This document shows, piece by piece, positions 43,676 to 52,486 of a stretch of DNA of 64,000 nt. The notes beneath the pieces are model-generated. The model saw only the letters and a program-made list of their open reading frames with translations, made no database searches and was not told the origin of the DNA. How positions within the stretch are numbered: the stretch's first letter is position 1; the number at the start of each line of letters is the position of its first letter. Origin of the DNA: QVMG01 sp032073245. GTDB taxonomy: Bacteria; Bacteroidota; Bacteroidia; Bacteroidales; Tannerellaceae. The stretch is taken from assembly GCA_032073245.1 (NCBI GenBank), contig DAMANX010000003.1, positions 62,001 through 126,000 on the forward strand, in the 5' to 3' direction. The translations under genes and the position numbers were made by a program.

Positions 43676-44862
43676 AAAATAGATTAATCATCCAAAATGC
43701 AACTTTAATCCTCCCCGAAAAGTTGCTTGAAAATGGATTTATTGTATGCAGGAATGGCTACATTTCTGAAATTGGAAAAGGTTCTTTTCCAGTAGAGGAA
43801 TCTGATCAGGTAATTGATGCTCAAGGCAATTATGTGTCTCCTGGCTTTATCGATATGCACACGCATGGAGCAGGCGGTCATGACTTTATGGATAATACCG
43901 TAGAAGCATACTTAGGTGTAGCCGAGACACATGCAAAATATGGAACAACAGCATTGGTTCCTACTACATTGACCAGTACATGGGAAGAACTTTTTCACAC
44001 TTTTACAATCTATAAAGATGCAAAAGAAAAAAATCTAAAAGGCGCTACTTTTCTGGGATTACATTTGGAAGGGCCCTACTTCTCCTTTAATCAGAAAGGC
44101 GCTCAAGATCCTAAATATCTGCGTAATCCGATACCCGAAGAATATAATGCCGTACTCGACGCTACAGAGGATATCATTCGCTGGAGTATGGCTCCTGAAT
44201 TGCCGGGAGCACTTGAGTTCGGTCGTCTGTTACAATCAAAAGGTATTCTCCCGTCTCTTGGACATACAGATGCTCTTTATGAGGAAACCGTAGAAGCCTA
44301 TAAAGCAGGTTTCACCCATGTGACCCATCTCTATTCCTGCATGTCAAGTATTACCAGGAGAAATGCCTATCGGTACGCCGGTGCTTTGGAAGCTGCTTTT
44401 ATGATAGATGATATGTCAGTTGAGATTATTGCAGATGGCATTCATATTCCTAAGCCATTACTACAGTATGTCTGTAAATTCAAAAAGAATAATAAAATTG
44501 CTCTTTGCACCGATTCAATGCGTGCTGCCGGAATGCCGGACGGAGAATATATCTTAGGAAGTAAAGACAAAGGACAACTGGTAGTTGTAGAAGATGGTGT
44601 CGCTAAACTCCCCGACCGTTCCGCATTTGCCGGAAGTGTTGCAACCGCCGATCGTCTTCTTCGCACCATGATCCAGATAGCTGAGGTTCCCTTGTTAGAT
44701 GCCGTAAGAATGATTACACTTAATCCGGCACAGATACTACATGTTGATAAGAATAAAGGTTCGATAGAAACCGGTAAAGATGCAGATCTGGTTATTTTCG
44801 ATAAACAGATCAGAGTAAAAACAACAGTAGTGAAAGGGAACGTCGTTTATTCACAATACTAA
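43672..44862 (+). CDS. nagA: N-acetylglucosamine-6-phosphate deacetylase-like amidohydrolase
   Basis: This 396-residue amidohydrolase has metal-site motifs in the expected order: IDMHTHGAGGHDFMDNT, LHLEGPY, LGHTDA, THLYSCM and LCTDSMRAAG. In E. coli NagA the fourth motif is THLFNAM, so the substrate loop differs (YSCMSSITRRN). The enzyme would deacetylate an N-acetylhexosamine-6-phosphate to the amine. No nagK-type kinase is in the window, so the phosphorylation step must come from elsewhere or the substrate differs. It overlaps the permease by 4 bases. Confidence 0.88.
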   Translation: MKNRLIIQNATLILPEKLLENGFIVCRNGYISEIGKGSFPVEESDQVIDAQGNYVSPGFIDMHTHGAGGHDFMDNTVEAYLGVAETHAKYGTTALVPTTLTSTWEELFHTFTIYKDAKEKNLKGATFLGLHLEGPYFSFNQKGAQDPKYLRNPIPEEYNAVLDATEDIIRWSMAPELPGALEFGRLLQSKGILPSLGHTDALYEETVEAYKAGFTHVTHLYSCMSSITRRNAYRYAGALEAAFMIDDMSVEIIADGIHIPKPLLQYVCKFKKNNKIALCTDSMRAAGMPDGEYILGSKDKGQLVVVEDGVAKLPDRSAFAGSVATADRLLRTMIQIAEVPLLDAVRMITLNPAQILHVDKNKGSIETGKDADLVIFDKQIRVKTTVVKGNVVYSQY

Positions 44863-44873
44863 ATTACACAAAC

Positions 44874-45632
44874 ATGGAATTAAAAAAAGAGGAACTTACT
44901 GTAAAGATATATCCTACCAGTAAGGAGATGGCTTATGAAGCAGCCATAGATGTCTCTACTAAAATAAGAGAACTGTTAGCTACAAAAGAATATATCAATA
45001 TGATTTTTGCCGCTGCTCCTTCCCAATCCGAATTTATGTCCTACCTAATTGCTATGGATGATATAGAATGGGGCCGAATCCATGCTTTCCACATGGATGA
45101 ATATATCGGACTGGATGAAGATGCGCCACAAGGCTTTGGTAATTTCTTACGGCGGAACCTTTTTGATCGGGTTCCTTTCCGACAGGTTTTCTATATGAAT
45201 GGACTAGCACCTGCTGAACGCGAATGCGAACGTTATGCAAATTTATTGCATGAGTATCCGGCAGATATTGTCTGTTTGGGAATTGGAGAAAACGGTCACA
45301 TCGCATTTAATGATCCGCATGTGGCAGATTTTAAAGATCCTTTCTATGTGAAAGTGGTAAATCTGGATGAAGTATGTCGTCAACAACAGGTAAATGATAA
45401 GTGTTTTGATGAGATCGAACAAGTACCTACCCATGCACTGACGCTAACAATTCCGGCTTTGATACTTGCACCCTATATGTATTGTATAGTACCTTTCAAG
45501 ACAAAAGCCCAGGCGATCTACAATACATTAATGACTGAAATATCAGAAGATTGTCCGGCCTCTATCCTTCGCACAAAAGAAGGTGCAATCCTTTATTTAG
45601 ATCCCGACAGCTCTTCTTTACTTGATAAATAA
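44874..45632 (+). CDS. nagB: Glucosamine-6-phosphate deaminase-like protein
   Basis: This 252-residue NagB-family protein has the catalytic-loop motif HMDEYIGLDEDAPQGF and the signature LGIGENGHIAFNDP, containing the proton-relay Asp/Glu/His. The usual phosphate-binding GSTP loop is replaced by FAAAPSQSEF, a variant common to a Bacteroidetes subgroup annotated NagB. It is expected to convert glucosamine-6-P to fructose-6-P and ammonia. It sits 11 bases after nagA. The altered loop leaves room for another amino-sugar phosphate. Confidence 0.87.
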   Translation: MELKKEELTVKIYPTSKEMAYEAAIDVSTKIRELLATKEYINMIFAAAPSQSEFMSYLIAMDDIEWGRIHAFHMDEYIGLDEDAPQGFGNFLRRNLFDRVPFRQVFYMNGLAPAERECERYANLLHEYPADIVCLGIGENGHIAFNDPHVADFKDPFYVKVVNLDEVCRQQQVNDKCFDEIEQVPTHALTLTIPALILAPYMYCIVPFKTKAQAIYNTLMTEISEDCPASILRTKEGAILYLDPDSSSLLDK

Positions 45633-45647
45633 CTATATTTGTTTTTT

Positions 45648-47027
45648 ATGAAATACATTCTATTATTTGGTTTGATCTTACTTATGAGTTGTCATTCCAC
45701 ACAACAAAAAACAAATACCTTCACTGGTGCTAATAAAGAAATCAAATTGATTACACTGGCACCGGGGCATTTTCATGCAGCATTGATTCAAAAGAGATCA
45801 TTAAATCAGATTGATGATAAAGTATATGTTTATGCTCCTGAAGGAAAGGAATTGGAAGCACACCTGGCTTATATTGAATCTTATAATTCGCAACAAACAA
45901 ATCCGACTCATTGGGAAGAGATCATATATACCGGAGATGATTTTCTTGAAAAAATGATCTCTAATAAAAAGGGAAATGTTGTAGTTCTTGCAGGGAATAA
46001 TAAACTAAAAACGGATTATATTTATCAGTCAATAGATGCCGGATTAAATGTTTTGGCAGATAAACCGATGGCTATCGATTATCCTTCTTTTCAAAAATTA
46101 GAGAAAGCATATCGGATTGCAGAAGAAAAAGACGTGCTACTCTATGATCTGATGACCGAACGTTATGTGGATTATAATATAGTAAACCGATTGTTGATGC
46201 AAGATCAATCTCTTTTTGGAGAACTCCAATCCGGTACTATTGATAATCCGGCTATTGAATTGAAAAGTGTACATCATTTCTATAAAGAAGTTTCAGGTAA
46301 ACCTCTTATCCGCCCTGTATGGTACTATGATGTTAATCAACAGGGAGAGGGATTAGTAGACGTAACTACTCACTTGATAGATCTTGTTTTATGGAAAAGT
46401 TTTCCGGATCAGGCTATTGATCATACTAAAGATGTGGAGGTGATAAATGCCAAACATTGGCCTACATTTATCTCAAAAGAGGAGTTTGAAAAATCTACTC
46501 GGTGGTCTTATTTTCCGGACTATTTACCCGTGGAAAACGATACACTTATTGCAGTATATGCAAACGGAGATATAAACTACACGGTAAATGATAAACATGT
46601 TAGCCTGTCGGTTGCATGGAATTTTCAGGCTCCAGCAAATACGGGAGATATTCATACCTCCATTTTCAAAGGCACAAAATCTACCCTTTCTATTTTGCAG
46701 GGAGAAGAACAAAATTATATTCCTAAATTATATATTGAAAAAGGTGACCCATTCACAGAAGAGGAGTTTATGTCTCATCTAACAAAAGCAATCGAGAACT
46801 TAAAACCGGAATATAATATTGAAATAAAACCAACTGCGGAGGGAAGAAAGGAACTTGTTATACACTCCAAAGAAAAAACAAGCCATGAAGATCATTTCTC
46901 TCTTGTGGCTGATAAGTTTTTTGGTTATCTTGTGAACCGTGATATACCTGAATGGGAGACAAAAAATACACTAACAAAATATTATATAACAACAAAAGCG
47001 CTTGAAATAGCCCGAAGTAAGGACTGA
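45648..47027 (+). CDS. Gfo/Idh/MocA-like Sec lipoprotein with degenerate nucleotide loop
   Basis: The frame opens at 45639, but the ATG at 45648 gives a short Sec lipoprotein signal (KYILLFGLILLMSC), leaving 459 residues. The Rossmann-like N-terminus reads LITLAPGHFHAALIQ, without the usual GxGxxG. LADKPMAID supplies a DKP motif, and WYYDVNQQGEGLVDVTTHLID is the start of the C-terminal domain (putative oxidoreductase C-terminal family). There is no Tat motif, unlike the three other family members in this locus, so how it acquires NAD is unclear. It may bind the sugar without redox chemistry. Confidence 0.82.
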   Translation: MKYILLFGLILLMSCHSTQQKTNTFTGANKEIKLITLAPGHFHAALIQKRSLNQIDDKVYVYAPEGKELEAHLAYIESYNSQQTNPTHWEEIIYTGDDFLEKMISNKKGNVVVLAGNNKLKTDYIYQSIDAGLNVLADKPMAIDYPSFQKLEKAYRIAEEKDVLLYDLMTERYVDYNIVNRLLMQDQSLFGELQSGTIDNPAIELKSVHHFYKEVSGKPLIRPVWYYDVNQQGEGLVDVTTHLIDLVLWKSFPDQAIDHTKDVEVINAKHWPTFISKEEFEKSTRWSYFPDYLPVENDTLIAVYANGDINYTVNDKHVSLSVAWNFQAPANTGDIHTSIFKGTKSTLSILQGEEQNYIPKLYIEKGDPFTEEEFMSHLTKAIENLKPEYNIEIKPTAEGRKELVIHSKEKTSHEDHFSLVADKFFGYLVNRDIPEWETKNTLTKYYITTKALEIARSKD

Positions 47028-47028
47028 T

Positions 47029-47844
47029 ATGCAAGGAATCTATTCCAATTATTACGAATCATCCAACTTGTTCCATGGATCGCTCACTCAGGTGATGGGA
47101 ACACAGTTGGATATTCTGTTTTTAACGAATGACGTATCAAATGCCCACAATATATGGAATAAAGTCACCTCGGAAGTTCTCAGTCTTCATCAAATGCTAA
47201 ACCGGTTTAATCCTGAAAGTGAGATATCTGTTGTAAATAGGGGAGCTTTGCAACATCCGATAGAAGTCAGTCCCTTACTTTTTAGCCTTCTAAACGATTG
47301 TCTCAGATATTCTGCAATAACACTTGGTTATTTCGATATCACTCTGGTAGATTATTCTTCCGTAAACCTTGATATCTCTACATCAAGTATACATTTTATA
47401 AATCCGAAAACTCAATTAGATCTTGGTGGGTATGCTAAAGGATACGTTTTAGAAGTAATCCGAAATATCCTCATCAGTAGTAATATTGAAAACGCTTTTA
47501 TCAATTTCGGTAATAGTTCTGTATTAGCATTGGGTACACATCCTCATGGAGACCATTGGCCGGTAGGAGTACTTAATCCATACAAACCCGAACATGTTCT
47601 TCGAACTTTCCAATTAAAAAACGAATCCTTATCAAGTTCCGGGAATTCTCTCCAAAAGGAGAAGCATATAATTAATCCGTTCAATCAGAAATACAATACA
47701 GAGAAAAAGCTTGTTTCAGTTGTTGCCCCCAACGCTGTGGATGCTGAAGTACTCACAACAGCGTTATATGTATGCCCTCAAGAAAAGATTCAATCTATTA
47801 TTTCTAATTTTAATATTAAGGAGTATATGTTTGAGACGTTTTAA
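47029..47844 (+). CDS. apbE: FAD:protein FMN transferase, ApbE family
   Basis: This 271-residue protein has most ApbE landmarks: FHGSLTQVMGTQLDILF, NRFNPESEISVVNRG, YFDITLV, LDLGGYAKGYVLE, INFGNSS, LSSSGN and IINPFN. VDAEVLTTALYV carries the metal-binding Asp/Thr. It is shorter than usual (about 310-350) between YFDIT and LDLGG, and it lacks an obvious signal or lipobox. ApbE attaches FMN to a Thr in target proteins. No target motif (D-x-x-S/T-G/A-A-T) was noticed in the neighbouring genes. It follows the lipoprotein gene by one base. Confidence 0.85.
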   Translation: MQGIYSNYYESSNLFHGSLTQVMGTQLDILFLTNDVSNAHNIWNKVTSEVLSLHQMLNRFNPESEISVVNRGALQHPIEVSPLLFSLLNDCLRYSAITLGYFDITLVDYSSVNLDISTSSIHFINPKTQLDLGGYAKGYVLEVIRNILISSNIENAFINFGNSSVLALGTHPHGDHWPVGVLNPYKPEHVLRTFQLKNESLSSSGNSLQKEKHIINPFNQKYNTEKKLVSVVAPNAVDAEVLTTALYVCPQEKIQSIISNFNIKEYMFETF

Positions 47845-47917
47845 TTGTTTCTTCTTTCTTGCATATCGGCTATTTTACAAATAAAACCCTTCGCTTTCGA
47901 TTTGTCTCTTACAGGAT

Positions 47918-48236
47918 TTTTATTTTCTTACATTCAGCATTCAGCCGGCTCTAACAGCCTAAATTTCAGATCATATAGCTGAATGTAAGTGCCTTCAGGT
48001 TACCTTCAGGAAAATTTGACCTGACCTTTTCTGAAAAGACTGGGGCCGTTTTTCAAAAAGCCGGTAGGAAATTTCAAAAAGCCGTTAGCTCTCTACCGAA
48101 AGGAGGTAACTTATATATAAAAACCTTCAGAAAAATTATTTTTTCTGAAGGTAACCTGAAGGCACTTACATTCAGCCATACATACTGTCTTTTAAGCCGT
48201 TAGAGCCGGCTGAATGCTGAATGTAAGAAAATAAAA
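47918..48236. repeat. 319-bp nested inverted-repeat element
   Basis: Outer arms of 38 perfect bases lie at 47918-47955 and 48199-48236 (they share TTACATTCAGCATTCAGCCG). Inner arms of 31 perfect bases lie at 47979-48009 and 48145-48175 (share GTAAGTGCCTTCAGGTTACC). A third hairpin, ACCTTCAGAAAAA (48123-48135) / TTTTTCTGAAGGT (48140-48152), competes with the inner arm. The core has a 13-base direct repeat TTTCAAAAAGCCG at 48051 and 48072. There is no ORF and no clear target-site duplication. Confidence 0.85.
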
Positions 48237-48396
48237 CTCTGTATAGAGGGATATCAACCAAATAAAATTCACCAGATATGTCTTCCTGTAAAAAAGGATT
48301 AGATGACTTTTGGAAAGCATCATTATGTTTTTATTGACAGATGGTTATGTTCTTGAGGATATATCTTCAGCAGGATGAGCATATATGTTCATTTAT

Positions 48397-48436
48397 CTGT
48401 CTAGCCGTACTCACTGAAGCGAGTACGGCTAGACAG
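48397..48436. repeat. 16-bp perfect hairpin
   Basis: CTGTCTAGCCGTACTC (48397-48412) and GAGTACGGCTAGACAG (48421-48436) pair perfectly around ACTGAAGC. It has no T-run, so it is not a classical terminator. It lies between two larger inverted repeats in the susC upstream gap. Confidence 0.75.
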
Positions 48437-48497
48437 TTTGGTGTCAAGCTGTATCCAAGTTGACGATTTAAGGATTTGGATATTTCAATCGAAAAGT

Positions 48498-48625
48498 ATT
48501 TGAAGGTGATAGCGGTAGAGACAGGGCTTGCCCTGTCTCCGTGTAAATTCTATTTAATCAATATGTTGTTTCATTCAGAGACAGGGCAAGCCCTGTCTCT
48601 ACCGCTGTCGCTATCACCTTCAAAT
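48498..48625. repeat. Inverted repeat built from GAGACAGGGC palindromes
   Basis: The arms 48498-48539 and 48578-48625 are complementary apart from a 6-base insertion in the right arm (GTCGCT tandem). Each arm contains GAGACAGGGC followed by its complement GCCCTGTCTC, so each arm is itself a hairpin. It is probably a dispersed palindromic repeat. Confidence 0.75.
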
Positions 48626-49244
48626 ATACAGCGATAATCCTCCCATTATATAGCTGATGTTTTTTCAGCAATAGAAATTCTTTTTAACCTATCGTATTCA
48701 ACTGATCAAAAGGATGTAATGACTTTTTGTTTAATACCTATTGTAAGATAGACGCATTTTGAGGAGCTTGTTTCGCAAATTATCTACAAAAGATTTTGAT
48801 GTTGTTTTTACTTTGCAATGTGGAGATAAAGGGCTTATAGATAGGAGTCTGCGGATGCTCTGTCTTATTTCCCTCGGGGATGGATCAGACACGAAATCAT
48901 CTTGATTTCAAAACTCTATTATGTATAACATGGCTACAGAAAAAACCAGTAACACATTAAAGCACATAAAGAATATGAAAGGGCAAACAAAAAACAAACT
49001 CTAATAATTAGAATCCAGGAGAGCCATCAGCCTCTCCTCTCCATTTCAAAGTAAATAAGAAGCTGTTTCCATTTATCCTGAGATAATCAATCTTTTAACC
49101 TGGCTATATCTATGCTTTATAAGCATAGCAGGGAGGGCTATGTCATAAAACAAAGATTACGGAAGAGAGAAGAACATTGATTCATACAGGAAAGTAAGAC
49201 GTAAATAGCTTTAAGTAGATAAAAAATATTAAGTATTAATCCAA

Positions 49245-52200
49245 ATGAAAAAATCCAATCACAAAGGCCTTAAAGTTAATTCATTGGTCTTAACAATCTT
49301 AATGGCTGTTGTTCCTTTCTTCGCATTTTCTGTTAATACAGGAGGGAATAAAGAGAAAACAAGTTTTATGAAAAAAGGGGAAACTTCCCCTATGAACCCG
49401 GTTAATCAACAACAAACGATAACCGTAACAGGTACTATAATAGATGCATACGGGGAAACTATTCCTGGTGCAAACATTATAGAAAAGGGAACCACAAACG
49501 GAGTTATAAGCGACATGAATGGCCACTACTCGATTACCGTTAGTAGTGCCAGTGCTGTATTAAGCTTTTCTTTTATTGGATACACCACTCAGGATGTTCC
49601 GGTTGGGAACCAGAGAAGTATTAATGTTACTTTAAAAGATGAGGCCCTTGACCTGGAAGAAGTTGTGGTTGTCGGTTATGGCACACAAAAGAAAAGAGAT
49701 TTAACAGGAGCCGTTGCACAAGTTAAAGCATCTGCACTTGAAAAAGAAAGCCCTTCAACTATACAAGACCTTTTACGCGCAAATGTACCGGGTTTGAATA
49801 TTGGCCTTGATAATACCGCCCAGGGAGGAGGAAGTATGGAAATACGTGGAAAACGTTCCATTAAAGCCAGTAATGAACCACTTTTGGTTGTTGACGGTAT
49901 CATATATTATGGAGGTTTAAATGAAATCAGCCCCAATGATATCGAACAAATTGACGTTTTGAAGGATGCAAGTTCGGCTGCCGTTTATGGTGCCAAATCG
50001 GCAGCCGGCGTTATATTGATTACGACGAAAAAGGGGACTGAAGGCAAACCGAGAATTCGTTTTAATGCAAGTATAGGAGCAGCAACATTGAGTAAGAAAG
50101 AAAAAGTATATAGTCCTGAAGAGTACTTAAGATGGAGAGAAGATGTACAGGAAAGTATATTTCTTGAACATAAACCGGGAGAATTTTCTAATCCGAATAA
50201 CCTACCGCCAGGAGTTTCTCTGGAAGAATGGGCATCATATCGTCCTTCTACAGGAGACCATACGTATGACTGGCTGGTACGTTTAGGTTTGTTCGAACCT
50301 GAAATTAATAACTATTTTGCAGGTAGAACTTATGATTGGTACGATGCCACTTATCAAACAGGACTCCGCCAGGACTATAATATCAATATTTCAGGTAGAA
50401 GTGATCGGGTAAATTATTTTTGGTCACTAGGCTATATGAACAACGAAGGCATACGAATTGGGGATTCCTATGCTACTTTCCGGAGTCGATTAAAGTTGGA
50501 TATGGAAGTGACCAAATGGTTAACTGCCGGGATTAATGTTCAATTTTCTAACAGGGATCATAGTTCAATTCCAAGAAGCGTTAATCAGGTTTGGGCAAAC
50601 ACTCCTTATTCTACCCCAACAGACCTAGAAGGAAATCCAATGTTGTATCCAACAGGAATAGATAATGCCAGCTCCATAAACTCCCAATATGAGAACTCAT
50701 TTATTGACCGTTCATCAATATGGAATTCTTTTACAGGTACTATGTACGCTAGAATCAGTTTACCTTATGGAATCTCTTACCAGGTAAACTTCTCGCCTCG
50801 GTTACAACTTAATAATTATAAAAATCATCGTTCATCACAACATCCGGTTTGGAAATCTTTTGGTGGAGATGCAGAAAGAAGAAGTGATATGTCATATAGT
50901 TGGCAGGTTGATAACCTAATAAAATGGGATCACGTCTTCAACAAAGTACATCAGGTAGAAGTAACCTTACTTCAAAATGCAGAAGAAAACCAGGCCTGGT
51001 CGGAGAGAATGCTCAATCAGCAATTTGCACCAAGTGATGTATTAGGTTATCATCGTATGCAATCAGGAACTGCCCCTAATACAATAACCAATGATACAAG
51101 AAATACAGGTGATGCTTTAATGGCACGTTTATTCTACTCATATAATAAAAGGTACATGGTAACAGGATCTGTCAGAAGAGATGGCTATTCGGCTTTTGGT
51201 ATGTCTAATCCACGTGCGACTTTCCCATCCGTTGCTCTGGGTTGGGTATTCACTGAAGAGTCTTTCTTTAAATTCCCCGCTATGGATTTCGGAAAATTAC
51301 GTGTATCCTGGGGTAAAAACGGAAACAGAGACGTAGGTATGTATGCCGCTCTCTCTGAGATGGGAACCGGAATGTATATCTATCAGGATCTTACAGGAAA
51401 AATATACTATGCGAATCAAATCTATGTGAGTACCATGGAAAACAAAGATTTAAAATGGGAAAGTACAGCATCATATAATCTGGGAGTAGATTTCTCCTTT
51501 TTGCATAACCGTATTTCGGGGAATATAGATGTATATAAGATGGTAACTTCAGATCTTCTTATCGACCGTAGCCTTACGCAAGCTATTGGTTTCGATAAAG
51601 TATCGGCCAATTTAGGTGAAGTACAAAATACAGGTTTTGAACTCTCCTTAAATACAGTAAATATTAAAAATGAAGGCTTCCAATGGAATTCCTCTTTGAG
51701 TTTTTCATTAAATAGAAATAAGATCAATCATCTCTATGGCGACTATGAAGATGTATTGGATGCAAACGGAAACGTAATTGGCCGTAAAGAGATGGATGAT
51801 ATCAAGAACGAATGGTTTATTGGCAGAGATATCAGCTCTATATGGACATATAAGGTAATTGGCGTATGGCAAGAGAATGAAGCAGCACAAGCAGCAGAAT
51901 ACGGTTTGCGTCCGGGAGATATGAAAATTAAAGATGCAGACGGAAATAAATATTACGATAATGAAGACAAAGAATTTATCGGATATAAGACACCTCGTTT
52001 CCGCTGGACTTTCAGAAATGAATTTACTTTCCTTAAAAACTGGACAGCCTCATTTATGCTCTATTCTTATTGGGGGCACAAAGCTCCTTATCAAAGAGCG
52101 AAACACTTTGAAGCAGGTACATTAACGAAAACAAATTACTTTAAAATACCGTATTGGACACCTGAAAATCCAACAAATGACTATGCTCGCCTCTATTCCG

Positions 52201-52463
52201 ATGATAAGAATATCGGAGCAAATTTTTATCGTGATCTTTCTTTTATTCGCCTGGATAACATCTCACTCAATTATACTGTACCTAAAGACTTCCTGAAAAA
52301 ATTCAACATTGAGAATATGAGCGTGTACGGTACGGTTAAAAATGTAGCTCTTTGGGCTCCGGATTGGGAATTTAATGATCCTGAATCTTATAACCCCAAT
52401 AGTCCGAATGACTTTGGCAATACAAGCAGAACGTATACACTCGGTGTTAATCTCACATTTTAA
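49245..52463 (+). CDS. SusC/RagA family TonB-linked outer-membrane protein
   Basis: This 1072-residue protein has a signal peptide (hydrophobic 12-30). A carboxypeptidase-D-like domain covers about 59-132 (GTIIDAYGETIPGANIIEKG), followed by the SusC signature LEEVVVVGYGTQKKRDLTG at 137-155. The plug (LLVVDGIIYYGGLNEISPNDIEQ, DASSAAVYGAKSAAGVI) comes next, then a 22-strand barrel ending in a terminal Phe. It imports glycan fragments with a SusD lid, powered by TonB. It overlaps the susD frame region. Its position after the amino-sugar locus suggests it imports the substrate of those enzymes. Confidence 0.96.
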   Translation: MKKSNHKGLKVNSLVLTILMAVVPFFAFSVNTGGNKEKTSFMKKGETSPMNPVNQQQTITVTGTIIDAYGETIPGANIIEKGTTNGVISDMNGHYSITVSSASAVLSFSFIGYTTQDVPVGNQRSINVTLKDEALDLEEVVVVGYGTQKKRDLTGAVAQVKASALEKESPSTIQDLLRANVPGLNIGLDNTAQGGGSMEIRGKRSIKASNEPLLVVDGIIYYGGLNEISPNDIEQIDVLKDASSAAVYGAKSAAGVILITTKKGTEGKPRIRFNASIGAATLSKKEKVYSPEEYLRWREDVQESIFLEHKPGEFSNPNNLPPGVSLEEWASYRPSTGDHTYDWLVRLGLFEPEINNYFAGRTYDWYDATYQTGLRQDYNINISGRSDRVNYFWSLGYMNNEGIRIGDSYATFRSRLKLDMEVTKWLTAGINVQFSNRDHSSIPRSVNQVWANTPYSTPTDLEGNPMLYPTGIDNASSINSQYENSFIDRSSIWNSFTGTMYARISLPYGISYQVNFSPRLQLNNYKNHRSSQHPVWKSFGGDAERRSDMSYSWQVDNLIKWDHVFNKVHQVEVTLLQNAEENQAWSERMLNQQFAPSDVLGYHRMQSGTAPNTITNDTRNTGDALMARLFYSYNKRYMVTGSVRRDGYSAFGMSNPRATFPSVALGWVFTEESFFKFPAMDFGKLRVSWGKNGNRDVGMYAALSEMGTGMYIYQDLTGKIYYANQIYVSTMENKDLKWESTASYNLGVDFSFLHNRISGNIDVYKMVTSDLLIDRSLTQAIGFDKVSANLGEVQNTGFELSLNTVNIKNEGFQWNSSLSFSLNRNKINHLYGDYEDVLDANGNVIGRKEMDDIKNEWFIGRDISSIWTYKVIGVWQENEAAQAAEYGLRPGDMKIKDADGNKYYDNEDKEFIGYKTPRFRWTFRNEFTFLKNWTASFMLYSYWGHKAPYQRAKHFEAGTLTKTNYFKIPYWTPENPTNDYARLYSDDKNIGANFYRDLSFIRLDNISLNYTVPKDFLKKFNIENMSVYGTVKNVALWAPDWEFNDPESYNPNSPNDFGNTSRTYTLGVNLTF

Positions 52464-52486
52464 TGTTTTATAAAATATACTCAGTC

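Larger units (their letters stand above)
47845..49244. other. 1.4-kb non-coding region upstream of susC
   Basis: This gap holds the nested inverted-repeat element (47918-48236), a hairpin (48397-48436), a palindrome pair (48498-48625), and then about 600 bp leading to susC with no recognised gene. The last part contains CTATGCTTTATAAGCATAG near 49111 (a small hairpin) and a GGAGAG/CTCTCC hairpin near 49018-49036. The susC promoter and 5' leader must lie here, but no convincing promoter match was found. Confidence 0.6.

Noticed and set aside
48921..49004. 27-codon ORF upstream of susC (possible leader peptide)
   Set aside because: Low-complexity lysine/threonine content, no promoter or termination structure that depends on it, and no independent support.
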